The notes beneath the pieces are model-generated. The model ran no database searches. It worked only from the letters and a program-made list of their open reading frames with translations, and had not been told where the DNA came from. Made by a program: the position numbers and the translations under genes. A stretch of DNA of 64,000 bases from Chondrosia reniformis (taxonomy: Eukaryota > Porifera > Demospongiae > Chondrillida > Chondrillidae), in contig OX359189.1 of NCBI GenBank assembly GCA_947172415.1, positions 2,440,501 through 2,504,500 of the forward strand. The letters are read 5' to 3'. This document shows positions 35,544 through 47,292 of this stretch, in pieces; position 1 is the stretch's first letter; every line of letters starts with the position of its first letter.

Positions 35544-35806
35544 CTGGTGAACGAAAGAAACACTTGGCACACATCATGAAAGACATTAGACTACATCAGA
35601 TCTGCACTAGTGACCTCATGAAGGTGGTAGTTCCAGCTGATGTGGTTGCAACCGATACCGTGATGGCAGCTCTTGCTTACCAGTTGGACCCTGGCTCAGT
35701 TGACCCGGCAACACTTCCTGTTGGTCGTCAGTGGAGGTCACCCGAGATCCTTCTTTCTTCTGTAGAATATTCACCTCCTCCTGCACTCAATGAAGATGAC
35801 AATTAG
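35544..35806 (+). pseudogene. Orphan terminal exon, possibly BACK/BTB-like
   Basis: After the acceptor CTGTGTAG the frame reads ERKKHLAHIMKDIRLHQICT, SDLMKVVVPADVVATDTVMA, then ALAYQLDP and a stop after ALNEDDN (about 87 codons). The pattern of charged residues before an IRL-x-x-I block weakly recalls the BACK region of BTB proteins. No upstream exons were found nearby, so it is either the last exon of an unseen gene or a relic. Confidence 0.4.
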
Positions 35807-36259
35807 CATGTTCACAAATTTTATTTATTTTCATCGACAATTGTTGATTCAACTATAATATTATTATTAATACATTAATTCAAAACATGTCTGATAATGT
35901 ATAATTAATATAATATATAAATAATATAATAATGAAGTGACCTACGGAGGTCTCAAGCTCAGGAAAACATGTACAGAATCAGTAATTATAAATCATGATC
36001 ATGCACAGCACAAATGTATATACCAATGTCAATGCACCAGTTAATATATGCATGTTCACCTCTTATAACTGCATGCTGTATAAATTAAATCAACTGTTCA
36101 TGAATGCTTCAAAACTATTTTTAAATTGTCTTTGTGTAGATTATAGAACTTGCACAGTGGTTGTATGCCATTATACAGCCTGTACATCTTAACAAAGTCA
36201 TCACTGTCTCTGCGAGTTCACATGCTGGTCTGGAACCCAAGGTAAACATTGGCTGCCAG

Positions 36260-36470
36260 TTAAGGGGGTCCAGGTGTCTGCCAACTGTCCTACACCCATC
36301 TTATAAGCTTGCCGGTGCTTAAGTCACTTTTTGCTCTAAGCACCGGCAAGCCCCAAACTGACAATTAAGGGGGTCCAGGTGTCTGCCAACTGTCCTACGC
36401 CCATCTTATAAGCTTGCCGGTGCTTAAGTCACTTTTTGCTCTAAGCACCGGCAAGCCCAAACTGACAGTT
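36260..36470. repeat. 105-bp tandem duplication containing a perfect hairpin
   Basis: Two copies beginning TTAAGGGGGTCCAGGTGTCT; each contains CTTGCCGGTGCTTA and TAAGCACCGGCAAG flanking a short loop. A diverged third start lies at about 35371. Confidence 0.85.
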
Positions 36471-36909
36471 TTTTTTCTTTCTTCTTATCGTCAGTATATC
36501 GCGATATTTGTTGTAACCCACTGAGAATGGACGTTTTTCTCTTTTTTCCTTATCGTTAGCATATCGCGATATTTGTTGAAGGGTCTGGGAACCCATTGAG
36601 TTCCAAACACGCTTGGGTCGTTTTTTTCTTTTTTTCTCGTTGTGATATGTAAAATTATTTAACCAAAAAGGTAACGATGCCGATACCAGTATCGAACGTA
36701 ATCAGTCTTAAAATTACCGGTGTCCACAGCTCCCTTCAGAATATCTTAGCAATCCAACCAGTTATATTTCTGGAAAGAACCATTGAGATGAAGAATGTTC
36801 GACACTTCAATCATGCTCCCACACATTAACATAAAGCGTGTTTGGATGTGTCAATTGATCCATATTTGGAATCTAAGGGTAACGCCCTAAGCGAACTGCT
36901 AACGGAAGT

Positions 36910-38023
36910 ATGAGTCCCTTCGCTTGGTTTCTGTTATCCTTGATGATAGCTTGTAAGTTTTCATTTTGTATTCATTTACAATGTACAAGTCTGACTCCAA
37001 ATCCTAGCAAATTTGTAAATTTCAAAGCACGTAGAATACGTTCATAGGAAGGTACTAGCTATGTCCTTTTTCCGCAGGGTCTGGCAGTCAGGAATTTGGT
37101 CCAGTGGTTGATCTTCGCATAGGAGGGGATCCGGGCAACGAGAAAGGATATTTGGAAGTGACACTTAGGAATTCAACAGATAACGAAACCCTTTCTACAA
37201 CTACCTCGTGTGGTACAGTGGGTTTCACAACGGCTGAATTCGCTTGCTTGAACATAGGATGGGTATTTACTACTAATTACGGAACAGTTGGCGACCTAGG
37301 GTATGAATTAGCTTATTTATGTCACGCTTGCCTTCTTAGCAACATAAATGAAGTATTGTGTAATATCTTCTCCTAGTCTGTTATTATCACATGTAGTAGG
37401 TACATTGCAACAACTGATAATTTTGAAAAGCATTATTTTTGTTAGTGATATATCAATCAACATTTTACAAACAGACTTGCAGTATTTGGTGATTATCAGC
37501 AGAAATATATATTTAAATAATAGAATCCTACGTACTGTTTAAACCAAACACTAGTCTTTACTTCCTCTGATATTCCTTGACTTTCCTTGTAGCATAAACC
37601 AAGCTCCGGGAACACCAAAAATTGCCAACCTACAGTGTAGTAGTAAGAGCAACAGTGATGGAGGCACCCTATTTGACTGCACATATGATACAGCAGTTGC
37701 TATATGTGTTCAGGATAGGTCCCAAGTTGCTGCTATTAGCTGTTGTAAGTTGACAAAATATCCTTTTTTGGAATCCTGTATCTTTGATTATGTTGTGTGA
37801 AATTTATTAAACCTAATTGTCTTGTCTATCAAATGAGTGTGCATGATCCCTGTCTCTATTAATTACAGATTGGTCACCTGGTCAAATAGGAGGCATTGCT
37901 GCCGGTGTGCTGGTACTCTGTTTGTTGATCACTTGTTTGCCAATCATCATTTGCATCTGTTGCTGCTGTGGAATTGGCATCTGTGCTGGCAAAAGTCGCA
38001 CCAAAAAATATGACCGAATTTAA
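36910..38023 (+). CDS. SRCR-like single-pass receptor 3, 4 exons, 190 aa
   Basis: Exons 36910-36952, 37078-37300, 37593-37744, 37869-38023; phases 1, 2, 1. Signal peptide MSPFAWFLLSLMIAWSGS; ectodomain FGPVVDLRIGGDPGNEKGYL, SCGTVGFTTAEFACLNIGW, GTVGDLG, then LQCSS, FDCTYDT, AICVQ and AAISC, six core cysteines. Membrane helix GQIGGIAAGVLVLCLLITCL; the tail is longer and more basic than in the others: PIIICICCCCGIGICAGKSR then TKKYDRI. The extra basic stretch may alter trafficking or membrane charge (inference). Gene 4 begins only 189 bp after its stop. Confidence 0.85.
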
Positions 38024-38211
38024 AGCTGGAATACGACGCACTTAGATTTAGAAAACATGAACCCATATATCTATATGAATGTTTTTTCTAGCATACAAGC
38101 GTTTAGTTATGCTAGCCTATATATCAATTGCCATATTGTATAACGTTGTAGCGGTTGCATTGCTTTCGTAACCCTAATGGTTAATTAGTCTGCCATTTTG
38201 TCCGTGAAAAA

Positions 38212-40180
38212 ATGTCGAACTTGTACATGTCCTATCTGATTTTCCTAGTGTGTTTTGTTCTGTTTCGAATTCATAAAGGTTAGTAGTACTTTATCACTGT
38301 TTTAATGTTGTTAAGCGTCCTCGCAGAGTACATTAGTTAAGTAAGTTTGCTAAATTAAGAATACTTTAGCCACCATATAAAGTAGACAGTAGACATCCAA
38401 ATTACCCAACACCGAATGTTGGAGCTGTGACGTCCATATAGGCCTTTATTAAAGCTACGGCTGTAATAGGCTCCGTTAATCACATGATCTCCTGTAGCTG
38501 CTTGCTTATCCATACAGGTTCTGTTGCGCAAGAACTGGGGACTGTGACTGACCTATCAATTGGGGGAGATCCAGGTAATGAAAGAGGTTATCTGCTTGTG
38601 ACTATTCAAAACTCCACCAGTACCTTTAGAACCCCTGTTTGCAATCAAGTTAACTTTCTTACAGCCGAGGCTGCTTGTATTAATATTGGATGGTTTGTCA
38701 CCATACAACAGGGAACCATAAGATCATTTGGGTAGGTCTTCATTAATGCATGTATACAGTACTTTTTGTGATGTACCTGGCCAGTAAAATGAACAATAAA
38801 TATTCTTGAATCATGAAAAATCTAATATACCATTTTCCTACATGCTATGCCTATTCTGTAAAAAAGCCTATAGGGGAACTAAACCTGAAGAGAGCTTTGA
38901 ATGAAGATACAGGGGTCTTTTCTTTCTTCTTTTCCTTTCTTTCATCTTCTCCTCCTTCATATCACAGTATTTGTATCAAAGTTGGTAACTACTGATTAGT
39001 CGGGTTTAATGTGACCAGTATTAAGCTTAGATGTGAATAATATCAGTATACTGTAAGAAATACAGAAGAACCATCACTACAGAATGTAATTATCGATGAT
39101 GAGTAGCTTGCAGTGTTGCTCGTAAACCTTAAATCACATATTGATGACTTCTATTCTCTTGTATGTACACATTTTCTTTGCAGCATTGACAGTAATCCAT
39201 CTCTACCAGTCCTGATTTCAAATTTGGACTGCACTGGTTCAAATTCCACATCTCATCCCAAGTTCTTTGACTGCACGTATAGCACAAATGTGACAGACTG
39301 TAGGACCAGTTACAATAATGTAGCCGCTATTAGTTGCTGTAAGTTGGTTGACTTTGTTTTTAGCGGAATGATATATTAGCTATAACAATTAATTTATGTC
39401 AATACATTTATTTTGCAAATGGTGGCACTCCGGAAGCTAAGCTTTTCTATAACTTTGAGGACACTTAAGCATTCAAAAGCATTAAGATTATGACTACATA
39501 TATGCCCAACAAAATGGCCAAATAACTCGAGTGTGAGGGGACATCCCCACAAGTTTTTTAATTGAATTACTTGTCTATGAAGTTTTCTGATGTACTGGGC
39601 TTTCTTAAATTAGAAAGAAGTGATCACTAAATCTCGTCTACCTTCATCACCTCTTTACTACTGTACAGAGTCCTTATTTCTCTCTCTATTGTCACAATTA
39701 TATGAAGAGTAGGGAGTCTTCTAACTGTGTCTTTTGAAAGGACACTGAAGAAGACCCTCAGGATCGAAATGTCTGACAGCCAAGAAGAGATAACAAAACT
39801 GAGTCTTTAGATGCTCTAAAACTCGAAAGATGATCCTTTCAAATGATAAATATGTGTGTGTCTACTTCAAAATTCCTCTGTAGTGCCATCTTCCTGTGTG
39901 CATGTATATAGATAGCACAATGTAATGTTGACGATGTAGAATATATTATAACATTAAGACTGTCATGTGAATACACATATACCTAGGGTCACCCACTTGG
40001 AACATAATTGATGATGATTCCATTTCAGTTTTAATATATCTTTGTATAGGGTTTACTCTTGGCCAAATAATAGGAATTGCCGTTGGAGTGTTTGTTCTCT
40101 GTCTTCTGATCACGCTTCTCCCCATCATATGCTGTTGCTGTTGTCTGTGTGGAGTTGGCATCTGTGCTACCTCAAGTTAA
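38212..40180 (+). CDS. SRCR-like single-pass receptor 4, 4 exons, 188 aa
   Basis: Exons 38212-38278, 38518-38731, 39184-39338, 40050-40180; phases 1, 2, 1. Signal peptide MSNLYMSYLIFLVCFVLF; ectodomain TVTDLSIGGDPGNERGYLLV, TPVCNQVNFLTAEAACINIG, TIRSFG, then LDCTGSNST, FDCTYST, TDCRT and AAISC. Several N-x-S/T sites are present (QNSTST, GSNSTS, STNVT). Membrane helix GQIIGIAVGVFVLCLLITLL followed by PIICCCCCLCGVGICATSS. Intron 2 contains the GCCTATAGGGGAACTAAACC dispersed repeat (38846-38955); intron 3 (39339-40049) has no recognised element. Confidence 0.85.
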
Positions 40181-43066
40181 CATGCAGTTGTGTGACTTGT
40201 CTTGTGTTTCCATTGCTTTATATAATTATGATTCGCCATGAAGCTCAATTCTTGCATTATTGTTTTCTGGCCATTTTGATTAGTACAAGTATATAAACAT
40301 TGCCTAAATAGAGAATAACACAGCACTGAGAATGATTAACGACGATTTAACTATAGTGCATGTGCCTATATATGTATTCTAAATTAAATGAGGCTGTTGT
40401 GGAGTTGAGGTGTAGATTTAGATATAGAATTTTTGAGGCATGTAATAAATTTAGCATGCATGGTCCCAGCTCTTCTGTGGTTGATTGCAGCCAGCAACCA
40501 ATTGTTTATGATGGCCCCTCCCACTGGAAATGGACTTGGTCTCAAATTATCAACTTGTTCTGATATCACTAGAATGCAGCCGAAGTGTTTATTATATTAT
40601 TGTTGCCAATGTTTACAAGACATTGCATGATTAATTCATTGACTAATTTGTTAGTGAAAATACTTCAAAAAACATGAATTTTTATGGGTTGGTTAATCAT
40701 AACAAAACATGTGAAACCAATGTAATACCTGTAAGAGTAGCAGAATATGCCATACTGTTATCTATATTGTTGCAACGAGCAAAAACTGAGTAAGATGGAA
40801 TGCACTTGCTTCATGCAAATGTGATGAGAGATGCAAACCACATGCAGAATCTCACAAAACCTAATTTAGTTTCAGAATAGCATCCTGCAAAGAAATATCT
40901 GAAGTATGCTTAATATAAAATATAAACTGAAACATACTTGAAAAGATTCTTTTTCTATACATTGTGTTGAGTTATTATTGCTATACACAGAAAGGATTAG
41001 GACATTTCCACAATTGAAAGAAACACAGAAGGAAAAGCTATGTGCTCTAAGCCAACTTTCAACTTTAGGTTGCAGTTTTAGTTTTAGTATTACAAACCAT
41101 GTACAATATACACCAGGCATGTACACTGTTGTCTGTGCTTCTGGTTTAGAGGGAGGGATTCAGGGTTGTTTGGCAGGGATCCAGAGTTTATATAGGGGAA
41201 GTTGACCTTCTGTCAGATTCACAGATCCTATATATATATATTTATATGATAATGCAATCCCTTTAAATTGTGCTATTATATTTGTTCATTATTCCAATCT
41301 CCATTTACTGTAATACCTTAATTTTGAAGGGCCTGGCTTATTCTGAGTGCCTAATTTAGATTATGAAGATGGCACTTTGTTTGAAAAGACATCAAGAAGA
41401 TCTAGAGACTTTGCAGATGCATCCAAGAGCAAATGGCTACTTTGAACGTGCACTGTCTTAATTGCATGCGAGTCACATGTACATGAATGTAATTCAAGTC
41501 AATTGCAAATTTCCTTATAATCCTCTTATTATAAGTGAGGAATTCATGCAAATGGAACTATATACCTTATAAGAGAGTGCATGAGAGTTACACTGTAATA
41601 CGGTCCAATCATGAATATATTGTAATGTGATTGACAATGATTGCATTAATTCCCTTATTTGACTATTGAACTGTCGACAGGGAATTAAGGCTACACATAC
41701 AGCCATAGGAATGCTCAGGCACAAATATTGCAAATCACATTCATTGCAGTAACTCTCACGCCCTCTTATAAGGTACTAGCACAGACGGTGAGTTACATGG
41801 TTACGAACAACGATAAAAAGATGGCGTCTCTCCCGTACATAAATTTGAGACTGGACGCTCTTCTCCGCAGCGGCGAATTTTCGTAAATGAAATACTTCAG
41901 GTCACTTCCCAAGTGATATTCCATAATCCGTGAGAGTTAGACTGCATTTCGTCCAGAAACGACGGAGTAATGCGGTAACAAACAAACAAACACACAAACT
42001 CTACTGAATTATATACATAGATTCCTACAATAACTGTTTGAATTCCTCATTTATTTCAGTTTTGAAAGTGTGCCTGTATGTCCCTGGCTATACATACATA
42101 CAAGGTGGGTAATCATATATAACAAAATAGACTGCATGTACAAATGATTAACATATCTACGGGTCTTTAATTATTATCACCTCGTTCTAGATTGATCTGA
42201 TAAGGAGAATCACCACATGCTAATGAAGACTGATTATAACTCAGAATCTTTGTGTTAGTATAAGAAGGGAAGCTTTGGATCTCTTATACATGAGTACCTT
42301 AATTTCGGAAAAAATGGTTTCTTGCTGAGAATACATTGTTAACAATATTGGTATGGCGTGTCGACACAGTCGGGGATCATGCATTATTTTATAAACTTTA
42401 ATTAGTTTGGGAAACTTACCATCTATAAGATCAATTTTACAACAACGAAGAAAGATCTATGTTTTGGTCAATTGCGCTTATATATCTAATTGCGGTCATG
42501 ATCTGATACTAATTTCCACGGTATTAGAAATAATAGCTAAGTTTTAATAAGGCTTTAAGCCATAGATATCGTAAAGGTAGGAAAATGTATAAATCATGTT
42601 CACATTTACTATATATAATTATCACAGAAACAATGTAGTGTATATTATACATCCATATAGACACATCACGTCATGCAATCACGCAGCAACCAACAATTGA
42701 AGGCTTCGACCTCGTAGGTATTCATGAGTTTCTGCAATCCGAGGATGTCTCATGAATTTTCAATTGTTGACTGCTGCGTGATTGCTCAATAATCATCAGT
42801 CATTTGTGTTACCGTAACATTGAGCCTTTATTATGCAGTATTTTCAAATATAGCTATATACTTGTCACTCAAAATATATAATTATCGTGGCACTACATGC
42901 AGAATTGTTGACCACAGACAGCTTATATAGGAGTAGGTGGGTGTTACTGTTACCAAGGGTGGAAGTGCTGTTGTCAAGGGTGTGTGCCCAAAACCACGCC
43001 CAACTGATCCTTATTAGCTGTAACTATACCGCCTGAAAGTTTATAATATTAGGCTAATTAGCTGAT
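40181..43066. other. Gap between receptors 4 and 5
   Basis: No receptor exon. A fold-back element lies at 42675-42785 (arms GCAATCACGCAGCA and TGCTGCGTGATTGC with AACAATTGAA inside). A possible start exon at 41822 (MASLPYINLRLDALLRSGEF) has no convincing continuation. Proximal sequence from about 42890 is shared with the promoter of receptor 6. Confidence 0.6.
42900..43066 (+). promoter_or_regulatory. Promoter region of receptor 5
   Basis: Shared with the receptor 6 region at 47125-47292: GACCACAGACAGCTTATATA, GGAGTAGGTGGGTGT, GTGGAAGTGCTGTTGTCAAG, a CACGCCCAACTGATCC block (GC-box-like) and GAAAGTTTATAATATTA just before the start codon. Conservation through the duplication does not by itself prove function. 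Confidence 0.5.
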
Positions 43067-44975
43067 ATGAAGTACCTCTTGCTCGCCGTTTTGTGCATTG
43101 CCGTGGCTTATGGTAAGTTTCCTAACTCCTGCACAGTTCCGATTTTTCAAATATCTTGTGCATGTACATATATATGTACATGTATTATTAGGTTTGGTAT
43201 CCACCTATTATGTATCTTAAGCTTATTGTATATAGGCCATTCATAAGAGCTAGACTTGCAGGATGAGCGAGACTTCGACAAAAAATGCATGAGATGGCGC
43301 ATGCCCAATAAATGAGAATTTTTGTACTCGCTTCGCTCGCATATATATATCACCATATCGGATGCACATGGACCTCGTGAGTGATATCCATATTCGCACG
43401 ACCGTGCATAGATTATCATTATTTCGACTTAAAAACTCGTATTCTGACACTTTAAATATCCGGCGAAAACTAAAAAGCGGACCAGTGGAACTGGGTCCGT
43501 CTAACTAAAAGACGGACCCAGGAAAAGGAAACAAACTTGAGCGAACCGAGCGCCGAGCGCGCCGAGCACCGCCATTTTGCAATAATGTGTTAGGAACATG
43601 TAGTCTGACGTATCCTGACCAGGTTCTTCCTCCATTTTGCTATGACGTCATAGAAAAATGGAGGAAGAACCGTGGAGGAACATGTAATTACAATGAAATG
43701 CGTAAGATTTGGTATGTCTGATAAGAGGTAAGTAGTTTACACAAAGCCTGAGTATATCAAGGATATCTCAGGCAGTTCAAAGGTGCATATAGTGACTCCT
43801 CCCTAACCTTGCATCTTAGGTGAAGAAGGTAACATAAGGGTTAGAATAGGTGGAGATCCTGATAACCAGAGAGGCTGGGTGGTGGCTACCATTCCACAGA
43901 TTGGAGACACTACTGTTTGTGGCCAAGTCGAATATACAACTGCTTTTACAACCTGCAACAGTCTGGGATGGCTTGCTTCTACTGGAACTGGAACTGCTGA
44001 ATCTCTTGGGTAACATGCACTGCAGCAATCATTGGTTATTATAACTATAAGTAGACCAGAGACTGTTGTTCATTGTAATTATATCCTTTTAGCATAGTAT
44101 GCAAAATTAGAGATCTATAATTATTTTACAGCTAGCCACTTATATTAGCCACTTATAACCTTTTACCTTTTTTGTGTTGTTATAGTATTGAAGGTTCAGC
44201 TCCTTTTGAACCCGGGATCAGCAATTTGGTCTGTGCAGGAATCTCTGGTGCAGCCATTGGAGTAGATTCCAGTGTCTTGGCTTGCACTTGGGACATTGGT
44301 GGTGTACAAGAATGTCTAGTTGACAACAGTAAATTAGCTGCTATTAGCTGCTGTAAGTCTTAATCGTAATATACTTGATAGAAGGAAACTTTGTACTGTA
44401 TGTATTATGCATGTATTATTATTATTATTAAACTGGTAACTGCAACAGTAAAAACAAGAATGTTTTGTAGTTAAAGTTGCAATCAGTCTTTTTCCATGGA
44501 TCTCCAAGTGCTACTATAATTATAACTCATGACCTAAGCGTCATGCATGGGTTTTATTCTTTAATGCTGTTCTCAACTAGCTAGACTTCTAATATACCTC
44601 ACCTTCATAACATGGACTTAATATACGTAGATAGACTTATAGATTATTAGCTTGTATAGAATCACTGCTAATTATATATAGACTAATCATTGGATGTTGC
44701 AATTGTAGCTCAGTGGTGAGAGAAACCAGCTCTCCTGGTTCCCAACAATAGCTTCTTTTTGTTTTCCTTCTTCATAATGTTTGCTCGTAATTAATTGTGG
44801 TTATTACTTCAATTATTTACATTTTATTTCTCCATTTCCTATAGACTTTACTGTTGGCCAGGTTGTTGGTATTGCTATTGGAGCATTTCTACTCTGCCTG
44901 CTGATCACTGTTCTTCCAATCATCTGCTGCTGTTGCTGTCTGTGTGGAATTGGTTGTTTAGCAAGCTCCAAATAG
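43067..44975 (+). CDS. SRCR-like single-pass receptor 5, 4 exons, 177 aa
   Basis: Exons 43067-43112, 43820-44009, 44186-44352, 44845-44975; phases 1, 2, 1. Signal peptide MKYLLLAVLCIAVAYG; ectodomain IRVRIGGDPDNQRGWVVATI, TTVCGQVEYTTAFTTCNSLG, WLASTGTGTAESLG, then NLVCAGISGAAIG, LACTWDI, QECLV and LAAISC. Membrane helix VGQVVGIAIGAFLLCLLITV followed by PIICCCCCLCGIGCLASSK. Compared with genes 1-4 the loop before the first core cysteine is shorter (exon 2 is 190 nt). It is the partner of gene 6 in the 4.2-kb duplication; no disabling change is seen in either copy. Confidence 0.88.
43622..43671. repeat. 50-bp palindrome centred on TGACGTCA
   Basis: Arms GGTTCTTCCTCCATTTT and AAAATGGAGGAAGAACC meet at TATGACGTCATA; 24 of 25 base pairs match. 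The centre is a perfect cAMP-response-element octamer. Located in receptor 5 intron 1 and absent from the corresponding intron of receptor 6. Confidence 0.9.
44704..44750 (+). repeat. tRNA-like 5' fragment (A box)
   Basis: GTAGCTCAGTGGTGAGAG, a good tRNA A box, then CCAGCTCTCCTGGTTCCC. The counterpart in receptor 6 intron 3 (48616-48665) ends GTGTTTGATTCCC, a weak B box. A tRNA-derived SINE head is likelier than a functional tRNA; no acceptor stem closes. Confidence 0.5.
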
Positions 44976-45712
44976 ATAGGATGCGATTATCTTGGCCAAC
45001 TTAACAGAACTTGTAGGCTTCCTCATAGTTGTAGTAGTTGAACCGAATAGTTATTTTTCTTGCTTTGAACATGCATGTTTATATAGCTGCTTTATTTTTA
45101 TAATTATTTCTGCTGGCAAAATATAGTTATATACGACACACCTGCACACATAACCAGAGTTTAAATAACTCTGAAGGTATATTATGCAAGTGGGAGTATA
45201 TTTACCCCTATTTCTCACCATTAATTTTGTGTACATTTAGAGCTGTAACTCAACCAAATGAGTGATATGATCGAATTTGCATAGACAGTAGTCACTGGCA
45301 TGATATACGTATAAGTACATGTAATGTATTTCAGTAGCACATGTAGAATGACCTCGATCCCTCGTGTTACATAAATCACTGGACGTTAAAACTGTGAATG
45401 AAATTGTTATATTGCACTGAATCCAAAAGGGCCGTTGCTACGTATACTGAAGCTTAGTATGAGGAACTTTGGCATTGTACATACCCTAAACTAGACTGAT
45501 TGGTAGGTTATCTTGTTTAGAGAATCAGACAAACTATATATCCGCTTTAAATGAAGTCTATAATGTTTTCATGTAAGAATATTAATACTTGTGAGACTGT
45601 TCAAAATGTAATTGTACTTCAAGTATAATTTATACAAACTACCATTTGATTACACAAGTATAATACTTACTGTGTAATCTATAAGTACTTTTTGCTGTAC
45701 ATCTACTTACAG

Positions 45713-45841
45713 AAGAATTGTCATGGAAAGGGAATGTCAGTTACCTAGCAACATGTCCAGTTAAGAAAGGAGGACTGAGTAGTATTAATCTAACCCATTC
45801 AGATGGGGAAAATAGTAAAAGAAAGTATTGGATCAAGGGAT
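45713..45841 (+). other. Conserved exon-like block, copy A
   Basis: 129 nt between TACTTACAG and GTGAGTAT, open in a single frame with symmetric phase 1 ends: ELSWKGNVSYLATCPVKKGG, LSSINLTHSDGENSKRKYWI, KG. Copy B (49607-49735) has the same protein with one silent change. It may be an exon of a small secreted or membrane protein, or an alternative exon of the receptor transcript. The family is not recognised. Confidence 0.5.
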
Positions 45842-46639
45842 GTGAGTATTTTGTTCATACACTATAGTTATTGTAAATTAGTGTTTTGCCCATTAATACG
45901 TATATTACAAGACATACACTTTGCATAATCAATACATTAAAAATGTTATATATTACTACATTAGTTGTATAAAGTTATTGTGGTTGAAAACTGCATGGAA
46001 TCAGCAGTGTGAGTATAACAACTGTAAAGGACCCGGACTAAATCTGTTTAATGGTACTACCAGATTTAGCATTCTACCAGTCCCTAGTAACTAGTAACTC
46101 CTAGCTACCATAGTTCGTTTGGGGGAGATGCGTAGTAACAGGTTCTCTTTATCCCATAGTTCAGTTCCCGCAGCTGTTTGGTTATGAAACAGTATATGTA
46201 ATCTATTTGAACAAGATTATTAACTTTGACATTTGTTACTGTATAATGGTTTTTTATTCAGTCCAATAAATAAAATGTTTTTCTTAAAAACTGGAATTTC
46301 AATTTTATGCTATTAATATTTATGCCCTTTAATTTTGTCGGAAATGCCCCAGTGCTGCTTTATTTCCTTTCTGTCTACCAATCTTGGTACACTGTTTGTT
46401 GTTGAAAATCTATACAGCCTTCTCTTTCGCTTGCCATGTTCAATAACTCACTGGACAACCTTATTTGCTTCTGTGTTAACCCTCTCTCCAATTCCAGTGT
46501 CAGCTGGCGATGGAGGTGGAACTATAAGTGGCTTGAAATAGCAATGAATCATTTCAGCTACTCATTCTATAGAAAGCTACATGAGGGCAAAACCAGGAAT
46601 GTAGGTAATGAGGAAATAGGAGGTGTTGTGTTAATAGCA

Positions 46640-47020
46640 TGAGACTGGGACAAACTGTTTTATTATATTCATAGACTTGTCAGTGCAGCATTCAATAGTC
46701 TTCTCACATCCAATATCCCAGACCAGGATCTTCCCTGCCTTCCATGGCACGATGGATGCACCATCTGGCCTTTTGCCATCCAAACGATAGAGGCCTGTGG
46801 GCTCAAGATGGGATGGAATCTGAGCCGCATCAAGGGACCTCTTGACAAGATCATTGACAGTGGCGTGACGCAGATGTCGGGCCTGGCTATACCGGCAACT
46901 GAGACTGTGGGTCCCTAGGTGATCTACTTCAGACCCGCAGTAAAGGCACTGATGTGGCCAGCATGTAGAGAGGCATGCGCAAGCCCAGACACAGCCCCAC
47001 AGCAATCCTAGTTGCCTCAT
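46640..47020 (-). mobile_element. C-terminal fragment of a LINE reverse-transcriptase protein
   Basis: About 125 codons on the minus strand with CLYCGSEVDHLGTHSLSCRY, ARHLRHATVNDLVKRSL, LDGKRPDGASIVPW and ILVWDIGCEKT. This Cys-His knuckle followed by DGKRPDG is typical of the C-terminal end of retroelement ORFs in marine invertebrates. Only its last about 48 bp remain in copy B (50519-50566); a related scrap is at 52294-52345. Confidence 0.8.
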
Positions 47021-47124
47021 TATCCATCCGCAGGTCCAGGGATGCCACGGGGAGCCTTTGAGCCTTTATATTTCAAATGTAGCTATATAGGCCAGGTATA
47101 TACCTGTCACTCAAAATGTGGCAC

Positions 47125-47292
47125 CACACGGGACCACAGACAGCTTATATAGGAGTAGGTGGGTGTGGTAGGTGTTACCAAGGGTGGAAGTGCTGTTGTC
47201 AAGGGGGTGTGTTCCAAATTCACGCCCAACTGATCCTTCCATTACTAGCTGTATTGTTTAATACCGGCTGAAAGTTTATAATATTAGCTGAC
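47125..47292 (+). promoter_or_regulatory. Promoter region of receptor 6
   Basis: Matches the receptor 5 proximal region (GACCACAGACAGCTTATATA, CACGCCCAACTGATCC, GAAAGTTTATAATATTA) with small differences such as an added GTAGGTGTTACC variant. Confidence 0.5.

Larger units (their letters stand above)
34565..36909. other. Gap between receptors 2 and 3 with hairpin repeats and an orphan exon
   Basis: Holds an exon-like block at 35544-35806, a partial copy of the 105-bp hairpin repeat at about 35371-35427, the two full copies at 36260-36470, and two diverged copies of TATATCGCGATATTTGTTG (around 36495 and 36560). A small inverted pair (AGTACCGGTACC...GGTACCGGTAC) is at about 35096-35155. No receptor exon is seen. 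Confidence 0.65.
42842..46735 (+). repeat. Segmental duplication unit A (receptor 5 unit)
   Basis: Closely matches 47071-50566 from the promoter through the receptor gene, a conserved exon-like block and a long 3' flank, with starts 4226 bp apart. Copy A has extra sequence at 43422-43760, including the CRE palindrome and GC-rich text absent from copy B. Confidence 0.9.
44976..47292. other. 3' flank of receptor 5 and start of duplication unit B
   Basis: Besides the exon-like block at 45713 and the LINE fragment at 46640-47020, the region holds a segment at 46008-46110 that reads CEYNNCKGPGLNLFNGT in copy A but is shifted in copy B, and a short frame with SWRWRWNYKWLEIAMNHF at about 46500. The frames are not conserved between copies, so they are probably not coding. 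Confidence 0.6.

Noticed and set aside
41822-42110. Possible start exon MASLPYINLRLDALLRSGEF with a second small exon at about 42060
   Set aside because: The donor is weak and no continuation with recognisable coding sequence was found before the receptor 5 promoter.
46008-46642. Short open frames after the conserved exon block, including CEYNNCKGPGLNLFNG and SWRWRWNYKWLE
   Set aside because: Frames shift between the two duplication copies and splice phases do not match, so coding is unlikely.
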